Shown: positions 18,637-28,156, counted from the stretch's first letter. The stretch: 52,749 nucleotides of DNA from Pelomonas aquatica (GCF_026712205.1 NZ_JAPPUW010000030.1:1-52749), one strand, 5' to 3'. The notes: generated from the letters alone by a model not told the origin. Made by a program: numbers and translations.

Positions 18637-21600
18637 TCTCCTCATCCAGCTCTGCTTCAAGCGGCGCCAGCTGATCTGGGTCGTGGCCGTGCTGCTGACG
18701 GCCTATGGCTATTTCTGCTGGGTCAACATGACCGTGGAGGCCTACCCCGAGATCGGCGACGTGACGACGGTGGTGACCACGCAGGTGCCCGGGCTCGCGG
18801 CCGAGGAGGTCGAGCAGCAGATCACCATCCCGCTGGAGCGCGCGCTGCGCAACACGCCGGGCCTGGTCACGATCCGCTCCAGCTCCACCTTCGCGCTGTC
18901 CCTCATCACGCTGGTCTTCAAGGACGGCACGGAGGACTACTTCGCCAACCAGCGCGTGCTGGAGCGCATCGGCACGGTGACGCTGCCGCCCGGCATCACG
19001 CCTGGCCTAGGCCCGGTGACCGGGCCCGGCGGCGAGATCCTGCGCTACACGCTGGAGTCGGACAGCCGCAACCTGATGGAGCTGTCGGAGATCCAGCGCT
19101 GGATCGTCGTGCCGGCGCTCAAGGAGGTCTCGGGCGTCGTCGACGTGACCAACTTCGGCGGCTTCACGAAGGAATTCCAGCTCGAGGTCGACCCCGTCAA
19201 GCTGGAGCAGTTCAACCTGACGCTGCAGGACGTCGTCAGCGCCATCAACGCCAACAGCGTCAACGCCGGCGGCGGGCGCATCGTGCGCGGCGAGCAGGGC
19301 TATGTGGTGCGCGCCATCGGCCAGATCCACGAGCTGAACGACCTCGGCACCGTCGTCGTGACCCAGAAGGAGGGCAATCCGGTGCTGGTGCGCGACCTGG
19401 GGCGGCTGCAGATCGGCCACCAGGAGCGCGAGGGCATCGTCGGCAAGAACCTGAACCCCGACACGGTGCAGGGCATCGTGCTGATGCTGAAGTACCAGAA
19501 CCCCTCGCGCGTGCTGGAGGGCGTGCACCAGAAGCTGGACAAGCTCCAGAAGCGCCTGGCCGCGATGGACGTCAAGCTGGTGCCCTACATCGACCGCGAC
19601 GACCTCGTGAAGCTGACGGTGGACAAGGTGACGCACACGGTGCTGGAAGGCATCGGCCTGGTGTGCATCGTGCTGATCCTGTTCCTGGGCAGCCCGCGCA
19701 GCGCCATCGTCGCGGCGGTGGCCATCCCGATCGCGCTGGTCTCGACCTTCATCTTCATGACCTGGACCGGCATGCCGGCCAACCTGCTGTCGCTGGGGGC
19801 CATCGACTTCGGCATCATCGTGGACGGCGCCATCGTCGTCATGGAGACCATCCTGCGCCGGCGCGAGGAGCAGCCCACCGAGGCCCTGACCCGCACCGAT
19901 GTGCTGGAGATGACCAGCCATGTGGCCCAGCCGATGTTCTTCGCGACGCTGATCATCATCCTGGCCTACTGCCCTCTGTTCGCCTTCCAGCGCGCCGAGG
20001 GCAAGCTCTTCACGCCGATGGCCTGGACCGTGGGCTATGCGCTCTTCGGCGCGCTGCTGTGCTCGCTGACCCTCATTCCCGGCCTGGCCTATGTCGCGCT
20101 GCGCAAGCCGCGCAAGGTCTTCCACAACAAGCCGCTGATCTGGCTGACCGAGCGCTACCGGGCCGCGCTGGAGCTGCTGATCGCGCGGCCCTGGATCGCC
20201 ATCGCCGCCAGCGGCCTGGTGCTGGCCGCCGTGGTGGGCCTGGGCGCGAGCGCCGGGCGCGAGTTCCTGCCGGAGCTGGACGAAGGCTCGCTGTGGCTGC
20301 AGGTGGACATGCCCAGCGGCATTTCGCTGGACAAGGCCAACGAGCTGGCGGCCGAGGTGCGGCGCGCGATGCTGGAGTTCCCCGAGGTCAAGCACGTCGT
20401 CACGCAGCTGGGCCGCAACGACAGCGGCACGGACCCCTGGACGCCCTCGCACATCGAGGCGCCCGTCGGCCTGCAGCCCTACGAGACCTGGCCCGACCGC
20501 GAGTCCAAGGGCGAGTTCGTGCGGCGCGTCAGCGCGCGGCTGGACAAGATCCCCGGCATCTCCTTCGGCATCAGCCAGCCCATCATCGACGGCGTCAACG
20601 ACGCCGTCGGCGGCGCGCACAGCCCGCTGGTGCTGCGCGTCTACGGCTTCGACCTGGCCGAGGACCGCCGCATCGCCGACCAGGTGGTGGACCTGCTCAA
20701 GCAGATCCGCGGCACGGCCTCGGCCTCGGTCTTCCAGGCTCCGCCCATCCCGCAGTTGGTCGTCAAGGTCAACCGCGAGGCCGCCGCGCGCTACGGCATC
20801 AACGTGGCCGACATCGCCAACCTCGTGCAGACGGGCGTGGGCGGCGCCCCGGTGATTTCGGTCTATGTGGAGGACCGGGCCTACAGCGTCGGCGTGCGCT
20901 TCCCCAACGACTACAAGGCCAACCCCGAGGTGCTGGGGCGGCTGGTGCTGCGCTCCAGCACCGGCGCGACGGTGCCGCTGTCGCTGGTGGCCGAGATCAA
21001 GCTGCAGAGCGGCCAGAGCACCATCTCCCACGAGCTCAACGAACGCCAGATCACGGTGCGCATCGACAACCGCGACCGCGACCTGGCCTCTTATCTCGAC
21101 GAGGCCCAGGCCCGCATCGACAAGGAGGTGAAGTTCGACGCCCAGAAGCACCGCCTCGAATGGGCCGGGCAGTTCGAGAACCAGCGGCGCGCCCAGGAGC
21201 GCCTCACCGTCATCCTCGGCGTCGTGCTGCTGGCCATGGGCACCGTGCTCTTCCTGCAGTTCGGCAAGCTGCGCCAGACCCTGCTCATCCTCGGCGTCGT
21301 GCCGCTGGCGACGCTGGGCGGGCTGATCGCCATCCACGCCACCGGCGAGACGCTCAACGTGGCGACCGCGGTGGGCTTCATCGCGCTGTTCGGCGTGTCG
21401 GTGCAGAACGCCATCATCATGGTGTCCAACTTCCGGCGCGTGCGCGGCCAGGGCCTGCCGCTGGACCAGACCGTCACGCAGGCCGCCGCGGAGCGGCTGC
21501 GGCCGGTGCTGATGACGGCGACGGTGGCCTCCATCGGCATGCTGCCGGCGGCCCTCGCCACCGGCGTGGGCACGGACGTGCAGCGCGGCCTGGCCACCGT

Positions 21601-21724
21601 GGTGGTGGGCGGCCTGATCGTGTCGACGCTGCTGACCCTGTTCGTGCTGCCCAGCCTGTTCTACTCGATCGAGCATCTGTGCGAGCGCAAGGGCTGGGAC
21701 CAGCAGGACCGGAGGACGCGATGA
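18629..21724 (+). CDS. Heavy-metal-type RND efflux pump (CzcA/CusA family)
   Basis: A 1031-residue, 12-segment inner-membrane proton antiporter that drives the tripartite pump. The transmembrane-4 signature of the heavy-metal RND class is intact: DFGIIVDGAIVVMET, giving D393, D399 and E406 with the spacing of the proton-relay residues of CzcA. The porter-domain methionine triad used by the Cu/Ag pump CusA is not obvious, so Zn/Co/Ni or another cation is more likely than Cu; this is inference. It is translationally coupled to both neighbours (eight-base and ATGA overlaps). Some proteins of this clade have lost metal specificity, so an organic substrate is not excluded. Confidence 0.9.
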   Translation: MINLLIQLCFKRRQLIWVVAVLLTAYGYFCWVNMTVEAYPEIGDVTTVVTTQVPGLAAEEVEQQITIPLERALRNTPGLVTIRSSSTFALSLITLVFKDGTEDYFANQRVLERIGTVTLPPGITPGLGPVTGPGGEILRYTLESDSRNLMELSEIQRWIVVPALKEVSGVVDVTNFGGFTKEFQLEVDPVKLEQFNLTLQDVVSAINANSVNAGGGRIVRGEQGYVVRAIGQIHELNDLGTVVVTQKEGNPVLVRDLGRLQIGHQEREGIVGKNLNPDTVQGIVLMLKYQNPSRVLEGVHQKLDKLQKRLAAMDVKLVPYIDRDDLVKLTVDKVTHTVLEGIGLVCIVLILFLGSPRSAIVAAVAIPIALVSTFIFMTWTGMPANLLSLGAIDFGIIVDGAIVVMETILRRREEQPTEALTRTDVLEMTSHVAQPMFFATLIIILAYCPLFAFQRAEGKLFTPMAWTVGYALFGALLCSLTLIPGLAYVALRKPRKVFHNKPLIWLTERYRAALELLIARPWIAIAASGLVLAAVVGLGASAGREFLPELDEGSLWLQVDMPSGISLDKANELAAEVRRAMLEFPEVKHVVTQLGRNDSGTDPWTPSHIEAPVGLQPYETWPDRESKGEFVRRVSARLDKIPGISFGISQPIIDGVNDAVGGAHSPLVLRVYGFDLAEDRRIADQVVDLLKQIRGTASASVFQAPPIPQLVVKVNREAAARYGINVADIANLVQTGVGGAPVISVYVEDRAYSVGVRFPNDYKANPEVLGRLVLRSSTGATVPLSLVAEIKLQSGQSTISHELNERQITVRIDNRDRDLASYLDEAQARIDKEVKFDAQKHRLEWAGQFENQRRAQERLTVILGVVLLAMGTVLFLQFGKLRQTLLILGVVPLATLGGLIAIHATGETLNVATAVGFIALFGVSVQNAIIMVSNFRRVRGQGLPLDQTVTQAAAERLRPVLMTATVASIGMLPAALATGVGTDVQRGLATVVVGGLIVSTLLTLFVLPSLFYSIEHLCERKGWDQQDRRTR

Positions 21725-23121
21725 ACCGCCTGGCGTTCTGCCTGCCCCTGCTGCTCGCGGCCTGCGCGGTGGGGCCCGACTACCGCCGTCCCGAGCTGGC
21801 CCTGCCGCCGCGCGTGACGGCAGCCGACGCGGCCGCGACGGCCGCCGACCTGGAGCGCGACTGGTGGCGGCGCTTCGGCTCCGAAAGGCTGAACCGCCTC
21901 GTCGACGAGGCGCTGCGCGCCAGCCCGACCGTCGAGGCCGGCCAGGCCAATCTGAAGGCGGCCGAAGAGGCCGTGGCGGCCCAGGAAGGCGTGGCCCTGC
22001 CGCAGGTCGGCGTGGGCCTGTCGTCCAGCCGGCAGAAGACCGCCTCGGTCTATGCCTCGCCGCTGGCCAGCAATGCCTATATCTACACAGTGCACACGGC
22101 CCAGCTCAGCGTCGGCTACAGCCCCGACGTGTTCGGCCTGAACCGGCGCAGCGTCGAAGCGCTGGCGGCGCAGCGCGACGTGGCGGCCGAGAACCTGTCG
22201 GCCACGCGGCTGACGCTGGCCGCCAATGTCGTGCAGGCGGCCGTCAACGGCGCCGGCCTGAGCGAACAGCTGCAACTGCTGCGCGGGCAGATCCAGACCC
22301 AGCGGCGCGCGCTCGAGATCACGCAGCGCCTGCGCCGCCTGGGCGCCGTGGCCGAGGCCGACGAGAGCGCCCAGCAGCTGCAGCTGGCGACGCTGGAGGC
22401 CGGCCTGCCGCCGCTGGAGCGCCAGCTCGTGCAGCAGGACCACCAGCTCAAGGCCCTGCTCGGGCGCTACCCGGCCGACCCGCTGGAGACCCGCTTCAGC
22501 CTCGCGGAGCTGCGCCTGCCCGCGGCGCTGCCGGCCGCCGTGCCGGCCCGCCTGGTCGAGACGCGGCCCGACGTGCGCGCCGCCGAGGCCGGCCTGCGCT
22601 CGGCCAATGCACTGGTGGGCGTGGCGCGGGCGAATCGCCTGCCGGCGCTCAGCATCACCGCGTCCGGCATCGGGCAGGCCTCGTCCAGCCTGTCGCAGCT
22701 GTTCCAGTCCGGCAACCGCTTCTGGAGCCTGGTCGGCGGGCTGACCCAGCCCGTCTTCGACGGCGGCACGCTGGCCGCGCGCGAGCGGGCCGCCTGGGCG
22801 CAGCGCGACGCGGCGGCGGCCCTCTACCGCCAGACGGTGCTGCAGGCCATCCAGTCGGTGGCCGACAGCCTGGCCGCCGCGGACGGCGACCGGCGGCTCG
22901 TGGAGCGCCAGGCCGAGGCCCTGCGCGCCGCCGAGCGGGCCGCGCGCATCGCCCGCGATCAGGTCAGGCTGGGCGACCTCAGCCCGCTGGCGGCGCTGGC
23001 GGCCGAACAATCGCAGTGGCAGGCCGGTCTCGCGCTTGCGCAGGCCCGCAGCGCCGAGCTGTCCGACGCGGTGGCCCTCTGCCAGGCCATCGCGGGAACC
23101 TGGGTTCAGGAGACACCATGA
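21721..23121 (+). CDS. RND outer-membrane factor, NodT/CusC-type lipoprotein
   Basis: A TolC-like outer-membrane channel of 466 residues completing the tripartite pump. A lipoprotein signal with lipobox LLAAC (acylated C15) is followed by AVGPDYRRPE, the usual NodT-family mature start. Two duplicated helical-barrel repeats follow (LVDEALRASPTVEAGQANL, and the second half around LVETRPDVRAAEAGLRSANA). The ATG overlaps the pump stop by four bases, and its own stop overlaps the next start in the same way. Confidence 0.92.
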   Translation: MNRLAFCLPLLLAACAVGPDYRRPELALPPRVTAADAAATAADLERDWWRRFGSERLNRLVDEALRASPTVEAGQANLKAAEEAVAAQEGVALPQVGVGLSSSRQKTASVYASPLASNAYIYTVHTAQLSVGYSPDVFGLNRRSVEALAAQRDVAAENLSATRLTLAANVVQAAVNGAGLSEQLQLLRGQIQTQRRALEITQRLRRLGAVAEADESAQQLQLATLEAGLPPLERQLVQQDHQLKALLGRYPADPLETRFSLAELRLPAALPAAVPARLVETRPDVRAAEAGLRSANALVGVARANRLPALSITASGIGQASSSLSQLFQSGNRFWSLVGGLTQPVFDGGTLAARERAAWAQRDAAAALYRQTVLQAIQSVADSLAAADGDRRLVERQAEALRAAERAARIARDQVRLGDLSPLAALAAEQSQWQAGLALAQARSAELSDAVALCQAIAGTWVQETP

Positions 23122-23573
23122 GCAGCACCGAATGCCACGATGAAGGCCGTGCCCATCACGAGATGGAGATTTCGCGCTTCGACATGGGGGAGCGCTTCAG
23201 CGAGATGACCGTGGTGGACCTCGGCCACGGCAAGCTGATCTACATCGCCGGCCAGGTGGCGGAGGACACGGGCCTGGACATCACCGGCCAGACCCGCCAG
23301 GTGCTGAACTTCATCGACAGGCTGCTGGCCCGCGCCGGGGCCGACAAGCGGCACATCGTGCAGGCCCGCGTCTACCTGGCCTCGGTGGGCGACTATGTCG
23401 CGATGAACTCGGTCTGGGACGACTGGGTGCCCCAGGGCCACACGCCGGCGCGCAGCACCATCGGCGCGCGGCTGATCTCGTCGGAGTACCGGGTCGAGAT
23501 CGAGTGCGTGGCCGCCGTGCACCACCGGGTGCACGACCATGCCGAAGGGCCGCTGAAGCCCCTCAGAGGCTAG
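23118..23573 (+). CDS. RidA/YjgF-family protein with histidine-rich ends
   Basis: A 151-residue member of the Rid superfamily; archetypal RidA hydrolyses reactive enamine/imine intermediates from PLP enzymes. The core runs from about 28 to 132. It keeps the key arginine R112 in ARSTIGAR and the paired acidic E129 in VEIECVA, so deaminase chemistry is possible. Unusually, the N-terminus (CHDEGRAHHE, 6-15) and C-terminus (HHRVHDHAEG, 135-144) are rich in His, Cys, Asp and Glu. As the fourth coupled gene of a metal-efflux operon it might bind or sense the metal; that is inference. It overlaps the convergent kinase gene by 11 bases. Confidence 0.85.
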   Translation: MSSTECHDEGRAHHEMEISRFDMGERFSEMTVVDLGHGKLIYIAGQVAEDTGLDITGQTRQVLNFIDRLLARAGADKRHIVQARVYLASVGDYVAMNSVWDDWVPQGHTPARSTIGARLISSEYRVEIECVAAVHHRVHDHAEGPLKPLRG

Positions 23574-24963
23574 CTGCCGGCCTGAAGGCCATGCTGGCCT
23601 TCAGGCCCGCACCGCCGTCGCCCTCGTCCAGCCGGAACTCGGCCTGCATCAGTTCGGCATAGCGCTGCACGATGGACAGGCCCAGGCCGGCGCCCTGGCC
23701 CAGGCGCGCGCCGTCGCTGCCCTGGCGCCAGCGGGCCTTCAGGGCCTCGCGCTGCTCGGCGCCGATGCCGGGGCCCTGGTCGGTGACCGACAGCACCACC
23801 CGGCCATCGGCGTGGCCGATGTCGAGCCGGATGCGGCCGGCTTTGCCGGGACGGTGGCCGTAGCGCAGCGCGTTGTCGAGCAGGTTGGCCAGCAGGCCGT
23901 CGACGAGGGCGGGGTCGGCCATCACCCAGGCGGGCTCGTCCAGGCCGCCGGCCTCCAGCTCGACGCCGGCCTTGTCGGCCAGCGGCAGCAGTTGCAGCAG
24001 GCGGTCGCGCGCGCCGGCGGCCAGGTCCAGGCGGCGCAGCTGGACGACGGCTTCCGCCTCGCTGGCCAGGGCCACCGCCAGCAGCTGGTCGACGAGGCGG
24101 CTGGCACGCTGCTGGCTCTCCAGCACCGCCTGCAGCTGCTCGCGCCAGCGCGCGGGGTCGCGCTGCGCGAGGCCGTACTCGGCCAGCGCGCGGATGCCGG
24201 CCAGCGGCGTGCGCAGCTCGTGGGCCACGTTGCCGGCGAACTCGCGCTGCGCGCCCACGCCCTGGGCCACGCGGCCCAGCAGCGCGTCGATGGCGCTGGC
24301 CAGGCCGTGCACGTCGCGCGAGGCGCTGCCGTCCAGCAGCTCGCGCGGCAGCGGCGATAGGTCGGCGGCATCGCGAGTCTCCACCAGCTCCTGCAGCTGC
24401 GACAGCGGCCGCAGGTCGCGGTTGACGGCGCGGCGCAGCCAGGCGAGCAGGCCCAGCAGCAGCAGCACCTGCGGCGCGATCGAGTAGGTCACCAGCTGGC
24501 GCAGTAGCGCGCTGCGGCTGGTGGTGGTCAGCGCGACGATGATCTGCACCGCCGGCTCGCGGCGCTCCAGCACGACGGCGCGCAGCTTCTGCCCCTGGAA
24601 GACCAGGTCGGTGTAGCGCACCTCGGCGCCGTCGTCGTCCGCCGGCGGTGCGTGCAGCCCGGCATGGCCCGCAATGAGCCGGCCGTCCCGGCCCTGCACG
24701 GCGAAATAGACCCTCTCGCTCTGGTCGAAGAGCACCGTGCGGATGTCGTCGGCGCTCATGTTCAGCACCCAGCGGCCGTCCTGCCCGGCGAGGTGGGCGG
24801 ACAGCAGATAGGCGTCGTCCTGCATCGTGCGGTCGAAGGCGCGCTGCGTGAAGTAGGACGCGATGCCCAGCGCCAGCGCCGAGCCCAGGCCCCAGGTCAG
24901 CAGCAGCGGCAGCGTGACGTGGCGGACCAGCCGGCGCCGCAGCGAGGCGCGCGTCGTGGTCAA
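23563..24963 (-). CDS. Sensor histidine kinase (QseC/TctE-like)
   Basis: An inner-membrane sensor kinase of 466 residues. It has two membrane segments (about 15-37 and 157-177) flanking a periplasmic domain of about 120 residues of the 2CSK_N type. A short linker precedes the dimerisation helix with phospho-acceptor H248 in NVAHELRTP. ATP-binding boxes LLDNALRYG, DQGPGI and GAGLGLSIV follow. It overlaps the response-regulator gene by four bases. Placement tail-to-tail with the RND operon suggests that it senses the pump's substrate in the periplasm, a common arrangement but not proven here. Confidence 0.9.
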   Translation of the reverse strand: MTTTRASLRRRLVRHVTLPLLLTWGLGSALALGIASYFTQRAFDRTMQDDAYLLSAHLAGQDGRWVLNMSADDIRTVLFDQSERVYFAVQGRDGRLIAGHAGLHAPPADDDGAEVRYTDLVFQGQKLRAVVLERREPAVQIIVALTTTSRSALLRQLVTYSIAPQVLLLLGLLAWLRRAVNRDLRPLSQLQELVETRDAADLSPLPRELLDGSASRDVHGLASAIDALLGRVAQGVGAQREFAGNVAHELRTPLAGIRALAEYGLAQRDPARWREQLQAVLESQQRASRLVDQLLAVALASEAEAVVQLRRLDLAAGARDRLLQLLPLADKAGVELEAGGLDEPAWVMADPALVDGLLANLLDNALRYGHRPGKAGRIRLDIGHADGRVVLSVTDQGPGIGAEQREALKARWRQGSDGARLGQGAGLGLSIVQRYAELMQAEFRLDEGDGGAGLKASMAFRPAASL

Positions 24964-25625
24964 GTCGCCGCCTCGATCAGATAGCCCAGGCCGCGCAGCG
25001 TGCGGATCTCCGCGCCGCTGCCCTGCAGCTTCTTGCGCAGCCGCGAGATGAAGGCCTCCAGCGCATTCGCGGCCAGCAGGTCGTCGAAGCCCGACAGCTT
25101 GTCGGCCAGCGCCGCCTTGCTGACGACCCGCCCGGGCGGCGTCAGCAGCTCGCAGAGCACGGCGAACTCGCGCGCCGGCAGCTGCAGCGGCTCAGGCCCG
25201 ATGAAGAGGCGCTGGCTGCGGCGGTCCAGGCTGAGGCGGCCGATGCGGACGCGGTCGTCCAGGTCCAGCCGGCGGCGCACCAGCGCGCGCAGCCGCGCCT
25301 CGACCTCGGCCAGGTCGAAAGGCTTGCCGAGGTAGTCGTCGGCGCCGGCGTCCAGGCCGGCGATGCGTTCCTCGGTGCGGTTGCGCGCCGTCAGGATCAG
25401 CACCGGCGTGCGGTCGCCGCGGCCGCGTGCGTCGAGCAGCAGCTGCAGGCCGCTGCCGTCGGGCAGGGTCAGGTCCAGCAGCACGGCGTCGAAGCCCTGC
25501 ACCCGCCACAGCCAGCGCGCCTGCTCGGCCGTGGCGGCGAGGTCCACATGGTGGCCCTGGTCGGCGAGGCTGCGGCTGACGACCTGATTGAGCGTGGCGT
25601 CGTCTTCGACGAGGAGGATGCGCAT
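24960..25625 (-). CDS. OmpR/QseB-family response regulator
   Basis: A 221-residue transcription factor. The receiver domain (1-115) has acidic pocket D8-D9, phospho-acceptor D51 (LLDLTLPDG) and conserved K in YLGKPFD. The C-terminal winged helix ends with RTLRGLGYLIE. First gene of the two-component pair, it is divergent from sbcB across 81 bases. Its likely targets are its own operon and the neighbouring efflux genes; no direct-repeat operator was identified by eye. Confidence 0.92.
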   Translation of the reverse strand: MRILLVEDDATLNQVVSRSLADQGHHVDLAATAEQARWLWRVQGFDAVLLDLTLPDGSGLQLLLDARGRGDRTPVLILTARNRTEERIAGLDAGADDYLGKPFDLAEVEARLRALVRRRLDLDDRVRIGRLSLDRRSQRLFIGPEPLQLPAREFAVLCELLTPPGRVVSKAALADKLSGFDDLLAANALEAFISRLRKKLQGSGAEIRTLRGLGYLIEAAT

Positions 25626-25706
25626 CGGGAGAAGTTAACTCATGAGGCTGTCGATGCGGTGTCGGCGAGGTCAGGTTCCGGTCAGGGCATGGGGTATGGT
25701 GCCGGC

Positions 25707-27140
25707 ATGACCGACCTGAGCTTCTTCTGGCACGACTACGAGACCTTCGGCCGCGTGCCCAAGCGCGACCGCCCCGCCCAGTTCGCCGGCCTGCGCACCG
25801 ACGCCGAACTGAACGAGATCGGCGAGCCGCTGATGCTGTACTGCCAGCCGGCGCCCGACTACCTGCCCGACCCCGAGTCCTGCCTGCTGACCGGCATCCT
25901 GCCCCAGCACTGCCTGCAGCGCGGCGTGCCCGAGCACGAGTTCGCCGCCGCCATCGAGACCGTGCTGGCCCTGCCGGGCACCGTGGGCGTGGGCTACAAC
26001 AGCATCCGCTTCGACGACGAGGTGACGCGCCACCTGTTCTGGCGCAATCTCATCGAACCCTATGCCCGCGAATGGCAGAACGGCTGCGGCCGCTGGGACC
26101 TGCTGGACGTCGTGCGCTGCGCCTACGCGCTACGGCCCGACGGGCTCGAATGGCCCAGTCACGAGGACGGTCGCCCCAGCTTCAAGCTCGAACACCTGAC
26201 CGCCGCCAACGGCCTGGCCCACGAGGCGGCCCACGACGCGCTGTCCGATGTGCGTGCCACCGTGGCGCTGGCCCGCAAGCTGCGCCAGGCCCAGCCCAAG
26301 CTGTGGGACTTCTGCCTGAAGCTGCGCAGCAAGCAGGCCGTATGGGACGAGATTGGCGTCGGCAAGCCCTTTCTGCATGTGTCGGGCATGTACGGCCCCG
26401 AGCGCGGCTGCATCGCGCTGGTCTGGCCGCTGGCGCCGCACCCGACGAACAAGAACGAGCTCATCGTGTGGGACTGCTCGGTGTCGCCCGACGAGCTGCT
26501 GACGCTGAACGCCGAGGCCATCCGCACGCGCATGTTCACGAAGCAGGAGGCGCTGCCCGAGGGCGTCACGCGGCTGCCGCTCAAGACCATCCACGTCAAC
26601 AAGTCGCCGGTCGTCATCGCGAACCTGAAGACGCTCAGCCCGGTGATGGCCGAGCGCTGGGGCCTGGACCTCGAGGCCCAGCTCGCCAACGCCAGGCTGC
26701 TGGCCGACAAGGGGCGCCTGCTTGACGGCCTGTGGGGCGATGTCTTCCAGCGCGAGCCCTTCGCGCCGGCGGACGTGGACGAGGACCTTTACGGTGGCTT
26801 CATAGCCAACGAGGACCGCCGCGCGCTGAACCGCGTGCGCACGACGGCGCCCGAGCAGCTCGCCGAGCGTGCGGCGCAGGGCAAGCTGGTCTTCCAGGAC
26901 GGGCGGCTGGAGGAGCTCGTCTTCCGCTGGCGCGCGCGCAACTTCCCCGCCAGCCTGTCGCCCGACGAGGCCGGACGCTGGCAGGCCCACTGCGGCGCGC
27001 GCCTGCACGAAGGCGAGGGCGGGGCGCAGACGCTGGCCGCCTTCATGGAACGCATCGACCGGCTCGGCGAGGCGGCCGACGAGCGCGGCGAGGCCATCCT
27101 GTCGGCGCTGTACGACTACGCGGAGCAGATCGCGCCGTAG
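25707..27140 (+). CDS. sbcB: Exodeoxyribonuclease I
   Basis: A 3'-to-5' single-strand DNA exonuclease acting in recombination and mismatch repair. The 477-residue protein matches E. coli ExoI in length. The DEDD-type active site begins with WHDYETFG (D10, E12); the ExoIII-type motif HEAAHDALSDVRAT follows, then the SH3-like and C-terminal domains. The ATG at 25707 is preferred because the family begins a few residues before this motif. No close partner genes; the next gene is 83 bases downstream. Confidence 0.95.
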   Translation: MTDLSFFWHDYETFGRVPKRDRPAQFAGLRTDAELNEIGEPLMLYCQPAPDYLPDPESCLLTGILPQHCLQRGVPEHEFAAAIETVLALPGTVGVGYNSIRFDDEVTRHLFWRNLIEPYAREWQNGCGRWDLLDVVRCAYALRPDGLEWPSHEDGRPSFKLEHLTAANGLAHEAAHDALSDVRATVALARKLRQAQPKLWDFCLKLRSKQAVWDEIGVGKPFLHVSGMYGPERGCIALVWPLAPHPTNKNELIVWDCSVSPDELLTLNAEAIRTRMFTKQEALPEGVTRLPLKTIHVNKSPVVIANLKTLSPVMAERWGLDLEAQLANARLLADKGRLLDGLWGDVFQREPFAPADVDEDLYGGFIANEDRRALNRVRTTAPEQLAERAAQGKLVFQDGRLEELVFRWRARNFPASLSPDEAGRWQAHCGARLHEGEGGAQTLAAFMERIDRLGEAADERGEAILSALYDYAEQIAP

Positions 27141-27223
27141 GCGGTTTTCCCGTGACGGGCAGCATGGTCGAAACCCATGAGTCCTGCGATAGTCGGGACT
27201 GCAAGAAGCCCCCAGGAGACCCC

Positions 27224-28156
27224 ATGAGCAGCGCCGCCCCCGCCCACGCCGAAGACCCCACCGCCGCCCGCCTGCGCGCGCTGCTGGTCAGGGCGCCGAC
27301 GGCGGTCGCCTTCGTCTCCGGCCAGCGCTTCGAGGTGGTCAGCGAGGAGTTCAACCACCTGTTCGGCTTCGGCGACGACAGCGACCTCAGCGGCCAGGGC
27401 ACGCGCGTCGTGCACACCACCGACCTCGCTCACACGGCGCTGCTGGAGCGCACCGCCGCGGCCTTCGCCGCCGGCCGGCCGCTGGACGAGGAGATCGAAT
27501 ACGTCAAGCGCGACGGCCACCGCTTCTGGGGCCGTCTGCAGGCCACGCCGGTGCACTGGGACGCCCCGGCCGGCGAGGCGCTGTGGATCGTCGAGGACGT
27601 GACTGCCGCGCGCGCCCAGCGCCTGCAGCCCACCTGGACGGCCAAGCACGACAGCGTCACCGAACTGGCCAACCGCCGCGAGTTCGAGCGCCGCCTGGCC
27701 GAGCATGTGGGCAGCCGCCGCGGCGAGCCGGTCTCGGTGCTGTGGCTGGACGTGGACAAGTTCGCCGAGGTCATCAAGGACATGGGCGCCGAGGTGGGCG
27801 ACCATTTCCTGTACGGCCTGGGCCAGATGCTGATCGGCAAGGTGCGCGCCTCCGACCTCGTCGCGCGGCTGGAGGAAGACCATTTCGCCATCCTGCTGCC
27901 CGACTGCGACCAGCACTACGCGCAGATCATTGCCGAGAAGGTGCGCTCCGCCGTGGCCGGCTACCGGCTGCGCTGGGGCCTGCACCGCACGCGGGTCAAG
28001 GCCTCGCTGGGCGTCGTGCAGCTGCAGCCCTCGCTGACGACGGTGGACGCCGTGCTGGGCGGCGCCGCGCTGGCCTGCACCGAGGCCAAGGCGGCCGGCG
28101 GCGACAGCGTGCGCATCTTCGTGTCCGCGGGCGGCTACGAGGAACTGGCGGGCTGA
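27224..28156 (+). CDS. PAS-domain protein with degenerate GGDEF domain
   Basis: A 310-residue cytoplasmic protein: a PAS domain (about 22-130, with VKRDGHRFWGRLQATPV typical of PAS/PAC), then a GGDEF fold (about 140-305) that keeps the entry motif DSVTELANRREFERRL. The signature loop is destroyed: GGDEF is replaced by EEDHF (217-221), and the first metal-site motif reads WLDVDKF. Synthesis of cyclic-di-GMP is therefore unlikely. Such domains usually bind nucleotide allosterically or serve as interaction modules. It has a good ribosome binding site (AGGAGA). The next gene downstream is flagellar-type, hinting at a motility link. Confidence 0.85.
   Translation: MSSAAPAHAEDPTAARLRALLVRAPTAVAFVSGQRFEVVSEEFNHLFGFGDDSDLSGQGTRVVHTTDLAHTALLERTAAAFAAGRPLDEEIEYVKRDGHRFWGRLQATPVHWDAPAGEALWIVEDVTAARAQRLQPTWTAKHDSVTELANRREFERRLAEHVGSRRGEPVSVLWLDVDKFAEVIKDMGAEVGDHFLYGLGQMLIGKVRASDLVARLEEDHFAILLPDCDQHYAQIIAEKVRSAVAGYRLRWGLHRTRVKASLGVVQLQPSLTTVDAVLGGAALACTEAKAAGGDSVRIFVSAGGYEELAG

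Noticed and set aside
18629-21724. Assigning the RND pump as the copper/silver pump CusA
   Set aside because: The porter-domain methionine triad of CusA was not apparent, and no Met-rich CusF or CusB-type extension is present. Only the general heavy-metal class is supported.
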